Positions 10,065 through 17,727 of a stretch of DNA of 64,000 nucleotides are shown one piece after another. The stretch is from positions 3,782,001 through 3,846,000 of the forward strand of contig NZ_CP010979.1 in the NCBI RefSeq assembly GCF_000498395.2. Reading direction: 5' to 3'. The DNA comes from Pseudomonas putida S13.1.2. GTDB lineage: Bacteria > Pseudomonadota > Gammaproteobacteria > Pseudomonadales > Pseudomonadaceae. The position numbers and the translations under genes were made by a program. The notes beneath the pieces were generated by a model. The model made no database searches and was not told where the DNA came from. It was given only the letters and a program-made list of their open reading frames with translations. The first letter of the stretch is position 1. The number at the start of each line of letters is the position of its first letter.

Positions 10065-11165
10065 TTACTCCTTGGCCGTCAGCTTCACTACACGGTTGCT
10101 GCGGTCCACAGGGCGTATTTCCTGGCCCTCACGCAGTACATGGCCACCGGCGGCGACCACCCAGTCGCCGGCGGCGAGGCCTTCGAGCACTGGCACACTG
10201 TCGCTGCCATAAGCCCCCAGACGCACCTCGGCCCGCTCCAGGCGGCTGTCCTTGTTGACGCGCCACACATAGGCCTGACCGTTTTCCGCTGTAACCGCTG
10301 ACAGCGGCACTGCCAACGGGATCAGCCCGTCATGGGCGATGAACACCCGGGCACTCTGGCCCAGTTCCGCCGGCGTGGCAGTCGAGGTAAAGGCGATGCG
10401 CGCAGCGAAGGTGCGCGAGCGTGGGTCGGCGGCTGGCGACAATTCGCGGATGCGCCCCTGGAAGCGCTCTTGCGGGTGCGACCAAAGCTCCACGCTCACC
10501 GGTTGGCCCACGGCAAAGCGGGCAAACTGCTGCTCCGGCAGGCCGATCACCACTTCGCGCTCGCCATCGGCGGCCAGGGTGAACACGGTTTGCCCGGCGG
10601 CAACCACCTGGCCCACTTCGACCTGACGCTTGGCAACCACCCCGGCCTGCGGCGCGCGCAGCACGGCATATTCGGCCTGGTTGCCAGCCACGTCGAACTC
10701 GGCCTTGGCCTGTTTCAGCCGGGCAAGGCCGGCGCGGTAGAGGTTTTCGGCATTGTCGAACTGGGAATGGCTGACCATCTGCCGGTCCAGCAGCTTCTGG
10801 TAGCGATCACGCTCGGCGCGCACCAGCGCCAGGTTGGCCTCGGCAGCCGCCATCTGGGCGCGGTTGGCTTCCAGTTGCAGGCGCACGTCCTGCGGGTCCA
10901 GCTCAGCCAGCGGCTGGTCGGCCTTGACCCGCTGCCCCTCCTCCACCAGGCGCTTGGTGACCTTGCCGCCAATGCGGAAGGCCAGGTCCGGCTCGAAGCG
11001 CGCACGCACTTCGCCGGGGTAACTGTCGGCAGCGGCTTCGGCCGGCTGCGGCTGCACCACCAGCGCCGGGCGCGGCGCGGCAGGCGGGGTGGCTTCCTGG
11101 CCGCATGCCGTCAGTAACAACGCGGCAACGGCGGGCAAGGCGATGGACAAGGCATGGCGCAACAT
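10065..11165 (-). CDS. RND efflux periplasmic adaptor lipoprotein
   Basis: Membrane-fusion protein linking the permease to an outer-membrane channel, 366 residues from the start chosen here. An upstream in-frame extension exists. ATG 11165 is preferred because it has AGGA eight bases upstream and opens directly into a lipoprotein signal (MLRHALSIALPAV) with lipobox LLTAC, lipidated at C21. The lipoyl/hairpin region (YPGEVRARFEPDLAFRIGGK, coiled-coil 90-150) and the beta-barrel region follow. A promoter and palindrome lie just upstream (11194-11217). Confidence 0.94.
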   Translation of the reverse strand: MLRHALSIALPAVAALLLTACGQEATPPAAPRPALVVQPQPAEAAADSYPGEVRARFEPDLAFRIGGKVTKRLVEEGQRVKADQPLAELDPQDVRLQLEANRAQMAAAEANLALVRAERDRYQKLLDRQMVSHSQFDNAENLYRAGLARLKQAKAEFDVAGNQAEYAVLRAPQAGVVAKRQVEVGQVVAAGQTVFTLAADGEREVVIGLPEQQFARFAVGQPVSVELWSHPQERFQGRIRELSPAADPRSRTFAARIAFTSTATPAELGQSARVFIAHDGLIPLAVPLSAVTAENGQAYVWRVNKDSRLERAEVRLGAYGSDSVPVLEGLAAGDWVVAAGGHVLREGQEIRPVDRSNRVVKLTAKE

Positions 11166-11193
11166 GATGAATCCTTTCGCGGAGGGCACTTCG

Positions 11194-11217
11194 AATATTT
11201 GTACTGGAAAGTATATT
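11194..11217 (-). promoter_or_regulatory. Candidate promoter/TetR operator for the RND operon
   Basis: An AT-rich 24-bp imperfect palindrome (aatat at 11194-11198 mirrored by atatt at 11213-11217) 29 bases upstream of the adaptor start. On the minus strand it includes TAATATACT, a plausible -10 region. Its position suits an operator for a TetR-type repressor, perhaps the one at 13905, but the link is inference. Confidence 0.35.
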
Positions 11218-11287
11218 AAATCAGGCCGCCGGTGCCGGGAAGGGTTTTGCGGTGGTTTTTCAGGGGTACGGCTGAAGTCTTTTGGCG

Positions 11288-11345
11288 CCTGAGAGATCGA
11301 GCGCCGCCCGCGCGGCGCATCGCGAGCTGCGCTCGCTCCTATGGC
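11288..11345. repeat. GC-rich palindromic repeat remnant
   Basis: Contains gatcgagcgccgcccgcgc followed by gcgagctgcgctcgctc hairpins. The first part closely resembles the perfect inverted repeat at 49542-49569. Probably a third, separate intergenic repeat family. No gene is seen in 11218-11428. Confidence 0.45.
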
Positions 11346-11428
11346 AGATTGGTGGGGTGCCAAGCAGTCCTGAGGCCAGTGCTGCGCGGGTGGTCATGAA
11401 GCAGTGATCGCAAGCGCAGCGCGTACAT

Positions 11429-11545
11429 TGTGGGAGCGGCGGTGCGGCGGTCCGATTCACCCGCGAACACCGGCGAAGCCGGTGCCATGCACCGCGTCGT
11501 ATTCTTCGCGGGTGAACCGGACCGCCGCACCGCCGCTCCCACAGG
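11429..11545. repeat. REP pair, atypical core
   Basis: Long inverted pair with outer arms GTGGGAGCGGCGGTGCGGCG and its complement and inner arms around accggcgaagccggt. The core differs from the other REPs in the window: a gcggcggtgcggcggtccg insertion replaces the simple gcggg hairpin. Confidence 0.8.
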
Positions 11546-11571
11546 GATTTGCGTCGGTGTCGAGGACGGCG

Positions 11572-11872
11572 CTATACCTGTGGTGTTCGGTTTGTCGGTG
11601 GGGATGTCGACTCGATGCCATCGAGTATCGCCTCGATCAATCGCATGTAGGTTCGACCAGAACATGCCCCGGCCTTCTTCGCGCATGTAGTCCAGGGCTT
11701 TGGATCCGGTTTCGTAGGCGCTGCGCAGGTACAGGGCTACATGGACCAAAGCGTCTTCGGCGGAAATGTTCGGGTTGACGGTGAAGAGGGGATCATGGCC
11801 GGCATCGCAGCGGCCGAAGGGGCGGGTGGACGTGCGTTGAAGGGGTGGGTCGGGGACTATTTTCTTCATCAT
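11572..11872 (-). pseudogene. DUF3077-like small protein, apparently frameshifted
   Basis: The first 79 codons read MMKKIVPDPP, then FGRCDAGHDPLFTVNPN and ISAEDALVHVALYLR, typical of small pseudomonad DUF3077/DUF6124-type proteins of unknown function. After LHAID (11636) the frame leaves family-like sequence and runs on through the REP to 11339 (177 residues). Moving one base forward at 11635 restores a family-like C-terminus (EAILDGIESTSPP) with TAG at 11572, giving about 99 residues. This is read from the sequence. That it is a real lesion, not a sequencing error or recoding, is inference. GAGGAG at 11881-11886 precedes the ATG at 11872. Confidence 0.55.
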
Positions 11873-12059
11873 GGAAAATGCTCCTCAAGGCCGCCACCCA
11901 TCACTACCACGTGAATGGGTGGCGACTGTACGCGAGGTGGTAGACCCAGGCATTTTCCAATCCAGGCAGGCTCGAAAGCCTCCCACGCACAGCCGCCATA
12001 GGCTGTCATGGAAAAAGCGCATCCGGGCTACCACACCCGATCGCCAAGTTGTTCGGCGA
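11872..12059 (-). promoter_or_regulatory. Highly structured mRNA leader, riboswitch-like layout
   Basis: Minus-strand leader of the DUF3077-like gene. A long closing stem can form from GTGGTAG (12034-12028) with CTACCAC (11943-11937), CCC with GGG, and GCTTTTTCCA (12018-12009) with TGGAAAATGC (11959-11950, one mismatch). It encloses two perfect hairpins: ACAGCC/GGCTGT (12006-11989) and AGGCT-TTCG-AGCCT (11981-11968). The same TGGAAAATGC is also a perfect 10-base complement of GCATTTTCCA (11881-11872), which joins ribosome binding site and start codon. A second GTGGTAG (11910-11904) sits in the loop of an 8-bp hairpin (11923-11893). A 5' hairpin TCGCC/GGCGA lies at 12059-12041. Confidence 0.6.
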
Positions 12060-12197
12060 CGGATAGAGCCTAGAGACACTGGTTCCAACTGAACAGGTGA
12101 TGACAGAGGACGCGGGTCGTAGGATATTTCCGAAGCGCCTAACTGGACAGCCCCTTTGGCAAAAATCAGAAATATCTTCGGAGGACTTGGCTCTAAC

Positions 12198-12254
12198 CTG
12201 TGGGAGCGGGCAAGTCGGTGCGCCGAACCGCCGCGAAGGGCCGCAAAGCGGCCC
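12198..12254. repeat. Single REP-like element with hairpin
   Basis: One unpaired REP arm (CTGTGGGAGCGGGCAAG) followed by gggccgcaaagcggccc, a perfect hairpin just after the stop of the minus-strand monooxygenase gene that may also help end its transcript. Confidence 0.6.
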
Positions 12255-12261
12255 TGGCATT

Positions 12262-13665
12262 TCAGATCGGTTCGGCGATGCTGGCCGGCTTGGTTAGGCG
12301 GCTGAGGTCGCGATAACCGGCAGCCGGGTGGCTGGCCGGCAGCCGTGGGCCGTCGCCGAACAGCTTCTCGCGCAGGGTGCCGGGGCGGTATTCGGTCTTG
12401 TAGGCGCCGCGTTGCTGCAGCTCGGGTACCAGCAACTCGACCACGTCGCGGAAGGTTTCATGGGCCAGGGCATAGGTCAGGTTGAAGCCGTCGACATCGG
12501 TTTCTTCAACCCAGGCCTGCAGTTCGTCCGCCACGGTTTGCGCACTGCCGACGATCAGCGGGCCAAAGCCGCCGATGCCGACCCAATCGGCCAGCTCTTG
12601 CACGGTCCAACGCTTGTTCGGGTCGGCGGTGGAAAACGCTTCCACGGCCGACTGGATGGCATTGGTGTGGATATGCTCCAGCACCTGGTCAGGCTGGTAT
12701 TCGCTAAAGTCGATGCCGGTCCAGCCGGAAATCAGCGCCAGGGCGCCTTCGTAGCTGGCGTAGCTTTTCAGCTCCTCCCATTTGGCCTGGGCCTTGGCGT
12801 CGGTTTCGTCGACGATCACCGTCTGCATGTTGAAGATCAGCACCTTGCGCGGGTCACGCCCGGCCTCGGCGGCGCGGCGGCGAATGTCGGCCACGGTCTT
12901 TTTCAGGATGACCTTGGACGGCGCGGCGACGAACACGCATTCGGCATGGCCGGCGGCAAAATGCTTGCCGCGGCTGGACGCCCCTGCCTGGTACAGCACG
13001 GGGGTGCGTTGCGGCGAAGGTTCGCACAGGTGAATACCTGGGACCTGGAAGTGCTCGCCGTGGTGGCGGATCTCGTGGACTTTGCGCGGGTCGGTGAACA
13101 GGCCGGTTTTGCGGTCGCGCACCACAGCACCGTCTTCCCAGCTGCCCTCGAACAACTTGTACAGCACCTCCAGGTACTCGTCGGCGAAGTCGTAACGGGC
13201 ATCATGGTCGCTCAGCGCCTTCTGCCCCAGGTTGCGCGCACCGCTGTCCAGGTAGGAGGTGACGATATTCCAGCCGATGCGGCCCTTGGTCAGGTGGTCC
13301 AGGGTCGACAGCCGACGGGCGAACGGGTACGGGTGCTCGAACGTCAGCGAGGCGGTCAGGCCAAAACCGAGGTGTTCGGTGACCAGCGCCATGGGCGTGA
13401 TCACTGCCAGTGGGTCGTTCACCGGCACCTGCGCCGCCTGGCGGATAGCCGCGTCGCCATTGCCACCCAGCACATCGTAGATACCGATCACGTCGGCAAT
13501 GAAGATGCCGTCGAACTTGCCGCGCTCCAGCAGCTTGGCCAGGTCGGTCCAGTAGTCCAGGTCCTTGTACTGCCAGGCGCGGTCCTTGGGGTGCCGCCAC
13601 AGGCCGGGTGACTGGTGGCCAACACAGTTCATCTCGAAGGCATTCAAACGAATTTCACGTGGCAT
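12262..13665 (-). CDS. NtaA/SnaA/DszA-type FMN-dependent monooxygenase (LLM class)
   Basis: A 467-residue TIM-barrel flavin monooxygenase that uses reduced FMN from a separate reductase. The start MPREIRLNAFEMNCVGHQSP, then GFGLTASLTFEHPYPFARRL, GRIGWNIVTSYLDSGARN and YQAGASSRGKHFAA, are hallmarks of the group that includes nitrilotriacetate, dimethyl sulfide and dibenzothiophene sulfone monooxygenases. The exact substrate is unknown, and an organosulfur or other carbon-heteroatom compound is plausible. AGGA precedes the ATG. No transporter or flavin reductase gene is adjacent, which is unusual for this class. It stands between the RND genes and the TetR gene. Confidence 0.92.
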   Translation of the reverse strand: MPREIRLNAFEMNCVGHQSPGLWRHPKDRAWQYKDLDYWTDLAKLLERGKFDGIFIADVIGIYDVLGGNGDAAIRQAAQVPVNDPLAVITPMALVTEHLGFGLTASLTFEHPYPFARRLSTLDHLTKGRIGWNIVTSYLDSGARNLGQKALSDHDARYDFADEYLEVLYKLFEGSWEDGAVVRDRKTGLFTDPRKVHEIRHHGEHFQVPGIHLCEPSPQRTPVLYQAGASSRGKHFAAGHAECVFVAAPSKVILKKTVADIRRRAAEAGRDPRKVLIFNMQTVIVDETDAKAQAKWEELKSYASYEGALALISGWTGIDFSEYQPDQVLEHIHTNAIQSAVEAFSTADPNKRWTVQELADWVGIGGFGPLIVGSAQTVADELQAWVEETDVDGFNLTYALAHETFRDVVELLVPELQQRGAYKTEYRPGTLREKLFGDGPRLPASHPAAGYRDLSRLTKPASIAEPI

Positions 13666-13904
13666 GGGGATTCCTGTTCGATAGGCTCGGCACCTTTGTC
13701 AGGTGCCCTTGAAGCTTTATCAACACGATTCATGCCAACAAAATAATCGTTATAAATCAGCAATTTACTTAAAACATAAACAGCACTGATGCCTGAACGA
13801 CGACATCACTGTCGATCAACTGTCCGCTGGCAGACAGCAGGCAAATGTGAGCTGGTTTTAGCCGGATCGCGCCTGACCCGTTAAGATGGTGATTCTTCAA
13901 CCAG

Positions 13905-14546
13905 ATGCAGACCACAATGCCCAATGACGCACCCATCGGCCCAGGCCGGCCAAAGGACCTGGTCAAGCGCGAGGCGATTCTCGAAGCGGCCAAGGCCCTG
14001 TTCCTCAGCCTTGGTTACGCCAACACCAGCATGGATGCGGTCGCTGCGGCGGCAGGTGTTTCAAAACTCACGGTGTACAGCCACTTCACCGACAAGCAGA
14101 CCCTGTTCTGTTCGGCGGTCATGGCCACCTGTCAGATCCAGCTGCCTGACCTGCTGTTCGAGTACCCCGAGGGGGCACCGGTGGACGAGGTGCTGCTGAC
14201 CATCGCCCGTGGCTTCCAGGCACTGATCAGCAGCGACGAAGCGGTCAAGCTCAGCCGCCTGATCATGGCCCAGGGCAGCCTGGACCCAAGCTTTGGCGAA
14301 TATTTCTACGAAGCCGGGCCCAAGCGCGTGCTGGCAGGGATGGAAGCGCTGCTGCGCGGGGCGGATGAGCGCGGGCTGCTGCGCATCGACAACCCACTGC
14401 ATGCGGCGGAGCACTTCTTCTGCCTGGTCAAGGGGGCGCCGGATTACCGCTTGCTGCTGGGGTGCGCGGGGCCGTTAGAGGGCGACGAGGCCGAGGCGCA
14501 TGTGCGCGAGGTGGTGGGGGTGTTCTTGCGGGCGTTCAAACCCTGA
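13905..14546 (+). CDS. TetR/AcrR-family transcriptional regulator
   Basis: A 213-residue repressor with an N-terminal helix-turn-helix (REAILEAAKALFLSLGYANT, then MDAVAAAAGVSKLTVYSHF, about residues 22-65) and a C-terminal ligand domain resembling the AefR/TetR_C group. ATG 13905 is used. ATG 13917 (MPNDAP) is an alternative, since neither has a strong ribosome binding site. In KT2440, as I recall, the homologue lies next to the RND adaptor gene, so it may control the RND operon although about 2.7 kb now separate them. The 239-base gap upstream is AT-rich at 13735-13790 and could hold divergent promoters. Confidence 0.9.
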   Translation: MQTTMPNDAPIGPGRPKDLVKREAILEAAKALFLSLGYANTSMDAVAAAAGVSKLTVYSHFTDKQTLFCSAVMATCQIQLPDLLFEYPEGAPVDEVLLTIARGFQALISSDEAVKLSRLIMAQGSLDPSFGEYFYEAGPKRVLAGMEALLRGADERGLLRIDNPLHAAEHFFCLVKGAPDYRLLLGCAGPLEGDEAEAHVREVVGVFLRAFKP

Positions 14547-14557
14547 TATCTGGATGC

Positions 14558-14664
14558 CTGTGCTGGCCTCTTCGCGGGTAAACCCGCTCCCACAGGTACT
14601 GCACAGGATTCAACGCCAAGTCGATCCTGTGGGAGCGGGTTTACCCGCGAAGAGGCCAGCACAG
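14558..14664. repeat. REP pair (type A)
   Basis: Arms of about 39 bases in perfect inversion (CTGTGCTGGCCTCTTCGCGG onward, and its complement) with a spacer of about 28 bases, between the convergent TetR and rsmJ genes. Confidence 0.9.
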
Positions 14665-14676
14665 ATATAACGAAAT

Positions 14677-15453
14677 TCAGGCCTTCAAGGCTTTCTTCGG
14701 GTAAATGTCATACCGGCTCGACTTGCCCTCCAGGCTATGGCTGGGCTTGGGCCCGTCGATGATCGGCGCCTTGCGCGGGCGCTTCACCACCACCCGGTGG
14801 CTGGCCAGCGCCAGGGCAGCTTCGAGTAGCGCAGGGGCATCAAGGTCGTCACCCACCAAAGGCCGGAACACGCGCATTTCCTTTTTCACCAGGGCGCTCT
14901 TGTCGCGGTGCGGGAACATCGGGTCGAGGTAGATCACCTGCGGCGCCTCCCCTTCCCAGGCGCGCATGCGCTCGATGGCGTTGCCGGTCAGCAGGCGCAT
15001 GCGCCCGACAATAGGGCCCACCTCGTCATCCGACCGCGCCCGCGCCAGGCCATCCTCCAGCAGCGCGGCAATCAGCGGCTGGCGTTCGATCAGGGTCATC
15101 TGGCAACCCAGGCTGGCCAGCACGAATGCATCTTTGCCAAGACCTGCCGTGGCATCCAGCACTTGTGGCCGCACGCCTTGGGCAATGCCCACGGCCTTGG
15201 CGATCATCTGCCCGTTGCCACCGCCAAACTGGCGCCGGTGCGCGGCCTGGCCTTCGACAAAGTCCACCCGCACCGGCCCAGGTGCCTGGGGCCCAAGCTG
15301 CTGGATCTGCAAGCCGTCAGCGCCTACCTGCACGGCGAAGTCAGCGGCCTCATCGTGCAGCGGCAGCGCGAGCCGCTCGGCCCACGCGGCGGCCTGCGCC
15401 GCAAATTCAGCCGACAGTGCCTCGACCCGGATACCTGTGCCCTGCTCTTCCAT
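14677..15453 (-). CDS. rsmJ: 16S rRNA (guanine1516-N2)-methyltransferase
   Basis: SAM-dependent enzyme that methylates G1516 of 16S rRNA. From ATG 15453 (MEEQGTGIRVEALS) it has 258 residues, matching P. putida RsmJ. A longer in-frame extension to 15576 would overlap the start of the divergent gene at 15557 and is not family-like. The SAM site (VLDATAGLGKDAFVLASLG), the catalytic YLDPMFPHR motif and the conserved KRPRKAPIIDGPKPSHSLEG end (near residues 228-247) are all present. Confidence 0.95.
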   Translation of the reverse strand: MEEQGTGIRVEALSAEFAAQAAAWAERLALPLHDEAADFAVQVGADGLQIQQLGPQAPGPVRVDFVEGQAAHRRQFGGGNGQMIAKAVGIAQGVRPQVLDATAGLGKDAFVLASLGCQMTLIERQPLIAALLEDGLARARSDDEVGPIVGRMRLLTGNAIERMRAWEGEAPQVIYLDPMFPHRDKSALVKKEMRVFRPLVGDDLDAPALLEAALALASHRVVVKRPRKAPIIDGPKPSHSLEGKSSRYDIYPKKALKA

Positions 15454-15556
15454 CATGTACACCCGAAAATTGAACCCAGCCATTAATGTATCGGCAGCCA
15501 CGGCCGATACAGGCAATATCCCGCTATTCTGCCAGAGCACAACGCGCGCGACTGCC

Positions 15557-16177
15557 ATGTCAGATACTCTTCCCATCGGCTTGACCTATTTGTCGCCTGT
15601 CGGCAACTACAGCCAGCACAATACCCAGGCACTCGGGGGCGTCAGCCACCTGTGGCAGGATTTTTTTGCCCGGGCCATGGCCGAGCAGCAGGAAGAGCCC
15701 GTAGACAGCGTCAGCCAGTCGTTCGTGCAGTACGACCAGGACAGCGGCGAACCCATCGGCGGCGCCCGTGCGCTGGCGCTGATCGACGCCCAGCGCGCCT
15801 GCCCGGTGCAGGACACCGAGGTAGCCCCGCCCGAGCCGCTGTTTCTGCCCAAGGCAGAGCTTGAAGCCAACCTGCTCCCGCCTGCGCCTGAGCCGTTCAG
15901 TGCCATGGAGCTGATCGAACAACAACGCCAGCTCGACACCAGCAACAGCTGGATGCGGCCGGTGGTGATGAGCCAGGGCCAACCGATTGCCGAGCCCGGC
16001 CCGGGCCCTGCCCCGCGGTCGTTGTTCCTGCCCATTGCCGAGTTCGAGACCAACCTGCTGGACCCGGCCCCCGAGCCGTTCGACGACGCCACCCTGGCAA
16101 AACAGCAAAACGATCTGGAATTCGACATCCACTGGGCGCGCCCGGTGGTGCTGAACAACGTGCGCGTTCACGCCTGA
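15557..16177 (+). CDS. Conserved hypothetical protein with a 45-residue internal repeat
   Basis: A 206-residue soluble, proline- and acid-rich protein starting MSDTLPIGLTYLSPVGNYS. Its ATG lies 104 bases from the divergent rsmJ start. Residues 94-138 and 155-199 are two copies of one unit with 25 of 45 identities (LFLP..AE.E.NLL.PAPEP at the start of each, W.RPVV at the end). No signal peptide, membrane span or known domain is visible. I do not recognise a function. It is convergent with the extensin-like gene (2-base gap). Confidence 0.85.
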   Translation: MSDTLPIGLTYLSPVGNYSQHNTQALGGVSHLWQDFFARAMAEQQEEPVDSVSQSFVQYDQDSGEPIGGARALALIDAQRACPVQDTEVAPPEPLFLPKAELEANLLPPAPEPFSAMELIEQQRQLDTSNSWMRPVVMSQGQPIAEPGPGPAPRSLFLPIAEFETNLLDPAPEPFDDATLAKQQNDLEFDIHWARPVVLNNVRVHA

Positions 16178-16179
16178 AG

Positions 16180-16869
16180 CTAACGGCAGATCTGCCAGCG
16201 CCCCATGTCCAAATGGAAGTGATTATGGTGCGCGGTGTTGTAATTCGGCCCCAGTACCGTGCTGAAGCTCTCGCAAGCCGCCTGCTGCACCTGCCGCAAG
16301 AATTCTGCCTTCTGCCCGCCCGCCTGCCAGTCACGCGCCAGCACGATGCGCCGGCCGTCCTGCAGTCGAAAGCCGCTGATGTCCAGCGCATTTGCCGTAG
16401 CGTGCTGGCTCAGGCGACCCTGCTTGCGGTGGTAGACATTGCGGCAGGCAAAACTGCCCAGGTGATCGACCTGCGTGACCGGTTGGCCCAGCACCCGCTG
16501 CGCCACCGGCTGCAAGCCATGGTTTTCGAAAAGTGCATAGGCCACCGCCAGCGGGCAACTGGCCAGGAAGCTGCTGCTTAGCCGCGCCTGGCCGCCCTCG
16601 ATACGCCATACGTTCTGTAACGGGCAGTTGGCCGAAGCCGGGCTGTCGGCTTGCGCCCGGTAGCGCAGCTGACTGGTTTCCAGCGCCTGGCGGCACAGTG
16701 CCGGGTCATCGCGCAGGCGTGCAAGCTTGTACGGTGTCAGCAGATTGGGCGGCTGGCGCACATCCAGCGGCGCCCAGGGGTTCCACACGGCAGGCAGCCG
16801 CCAGCCGAAGTGCCAGGCCAGGCCGGCCAGCACCAGCAGGCCGGCCAGCAGCGCCAGCACTGCCCGCAT
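16180..16869 (-). CDS. Extensin-like, membrane-anchored M15-type protein
   Basis: A 229-residue protein with one N-terminal membrane helix (residues 3-20) and a periplasmic extensin-like C-terminal domain (PF06904 type, related to D,D-/L,D-peptidase M15 folds). Visible motifs: LSQHATANALDISGF with His and Asp, a long helix, and HHNHFHLDMGRW near the end, the metal-site pattern of this fold. Cysteines in CPLQNV, SCPLAV and ACRNVY may form disulfides. A role in the cell wall is inference. Its ATG shares one base with the stop of the upstream gene (TGATG). Confidence 0.88.
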   Translation of the reverse strand: MRAVLALLAGLLVLAGLAWHFGWRLPAVWNPWAPLDVRQPPNLLTPYKLARLRDDPALCRQALETSQLRYRAQADSPASANCPLQNVWRIEGGQARLSSSFLASCPLAVAYALFENHGLQPVAQRVLGQPVTQVDHLGSFACRNVYHRKQGRLSQHATANALDISGFRLQDGRRIVLARDWQAGGQKAEFLRQVQQAACESFSTVLGPNYNTAHHNHFHLDMGRWQICR

Positions 16870-17699
16870 CAGCGGCGGAACAGGTCGTTGAGCTGGGCGA
16901 ACGGCAGTGCCTGCTCACCATAGCTGAACGTACCCTCGTTGCGAATTTCCAGCGCGGCACGGTGAAAGGCCCCCAGTGCGGCACGGGCCAGCGACGAGCC
17001 GACGCTGATGCGGCGTACGCCCAAGTCCTGCAACTGGTTCACGCTCAGCGGTACACCCGCCATGCCCATCAGCACATTCACCGGCCGCGGTGCGACCGCC
17101 TGCACCACCGCACGCACTTCCTCAACGGTGCGCAGCCCGGGGGCATAGAGCACATCGGCACCGGCCTCGGCATAGGCTTGCAGGCGCAGGATGGTGTCGT
17201 CGAGGTCCATGCGGCCGTGCAGCAGGTTCTCTGCCCGGGCGCACAAGGTGAACGGGAACGGCAGGCTACGCGCAGCCTGCACGGCGGCGCGCACGCGCTC
17301 CACGGCTAGCCCGAGGTCATAGATGGGCGCATCACTGCGGCCACTGGCATCTTCGATGGAGCCGCCTACCAGGCCGATTTCAGCAGCACGCAAGATGGTC
17401 TGGGCACAATCTTCAGGCATGTCGCCGAAGCCGTTCTCAAGGTCCGCAGCCACCGGCAACGCAGTGGCATCGACGATCTCGCCGGCATTGTCCAGGGTAT
17501 CGTCCAGGCTCAAGGCGCCTTCGGCGTCTGGCCGGCCCAGGCTGAAGGCCAGGCCGGCACTGGTGGTGGCCAGCGCCTCGAAACCCAGGCTGGCGAGCAG
17601 CTTGGCGGAGCCGGCATCCCACGGGTTGGGGATGACGAACGCGCCTTCGCGCTCGTGTAAAGCCTTGAAGGCTTCGGCTCGCAGGGTTTGCACATCCAT
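16869..17699 (-). CDS. Isocitrate lyase/PEP mutase-family protein
   Basis: A 276-residue TIM-barrel enzyme of the PEP mutase/isocitrate lyase superfamily. IPNPWDAGSAKLLASLGFEA (22-41), AADLENGFGD (metal-binding Asp and Glu) and GSIEDASG are typical. The KKCGH loop of true isocitrate lyase is absent, so 2-methylisocitrate or isocitrate cleavage is unlikely. An oxaloacetate decarboxylase-like or phosphonate-type C-C lyase activity is possible. Translationally coupled to the extensin-like gene downstream by a one-base overlap. Confidence 0.9.
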   Translation of the reverse strand: MDVQTLRAEAFKALHEREGAFVIPNPWDAGSAKLLASLGFEALATTSAGLAFSLGRPDAEGALSLDDTLDNAGEIVDATALPVAADLENGFGDMPEDCAQTILRAAEIGLVGGSIEDASGRSDAPIYDLGLAVERVRAAVQAARSLPFPFTLCARAENLLHGRMDLDDTILRLQAYAEAGADVLYAPGLRTVEEVRAVVQAVAPRPVNVLMGMAGVPLSVNQLQDLGVRRISVGSSLARAALGAFHRAALEIRNEGTFSYGEQALPFAQLNDLFRR

Positions 17700-17727
17700 G
17701 GTTCAACCTCCGGCAGTCAGGGAAAGG

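Noticed and set aside
7587..10301. A 904-codon open frame on the plus strand over the RND genes
   Set aside because: It is antisense to well-supported permease and adaptor genes and is His/Gln/Ala-rich low-complexity, typical of GC-rich shadow frames.
13735..13790. AT-rich stretch as a possible replication or integration site
   Set aside because: No iterons, DnaA boxes or attachment-like repeats. It lies between divergent genes and is better read as promoter DNA.
14558..14664. Repeated GTGGGAGCGGG units as a possible CRISPR array
   Set aside because: They occur as dispersed inverted pairs, not evenly spaced direct repeats, and no cas genes are present.
14966..15556. Long upstream extension of the repeat-containing protein at 15557
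   Set aside because: It lies antisense to rsmJ and is low-complexity. The protein-like sequence begins only at MSDTLPIG.
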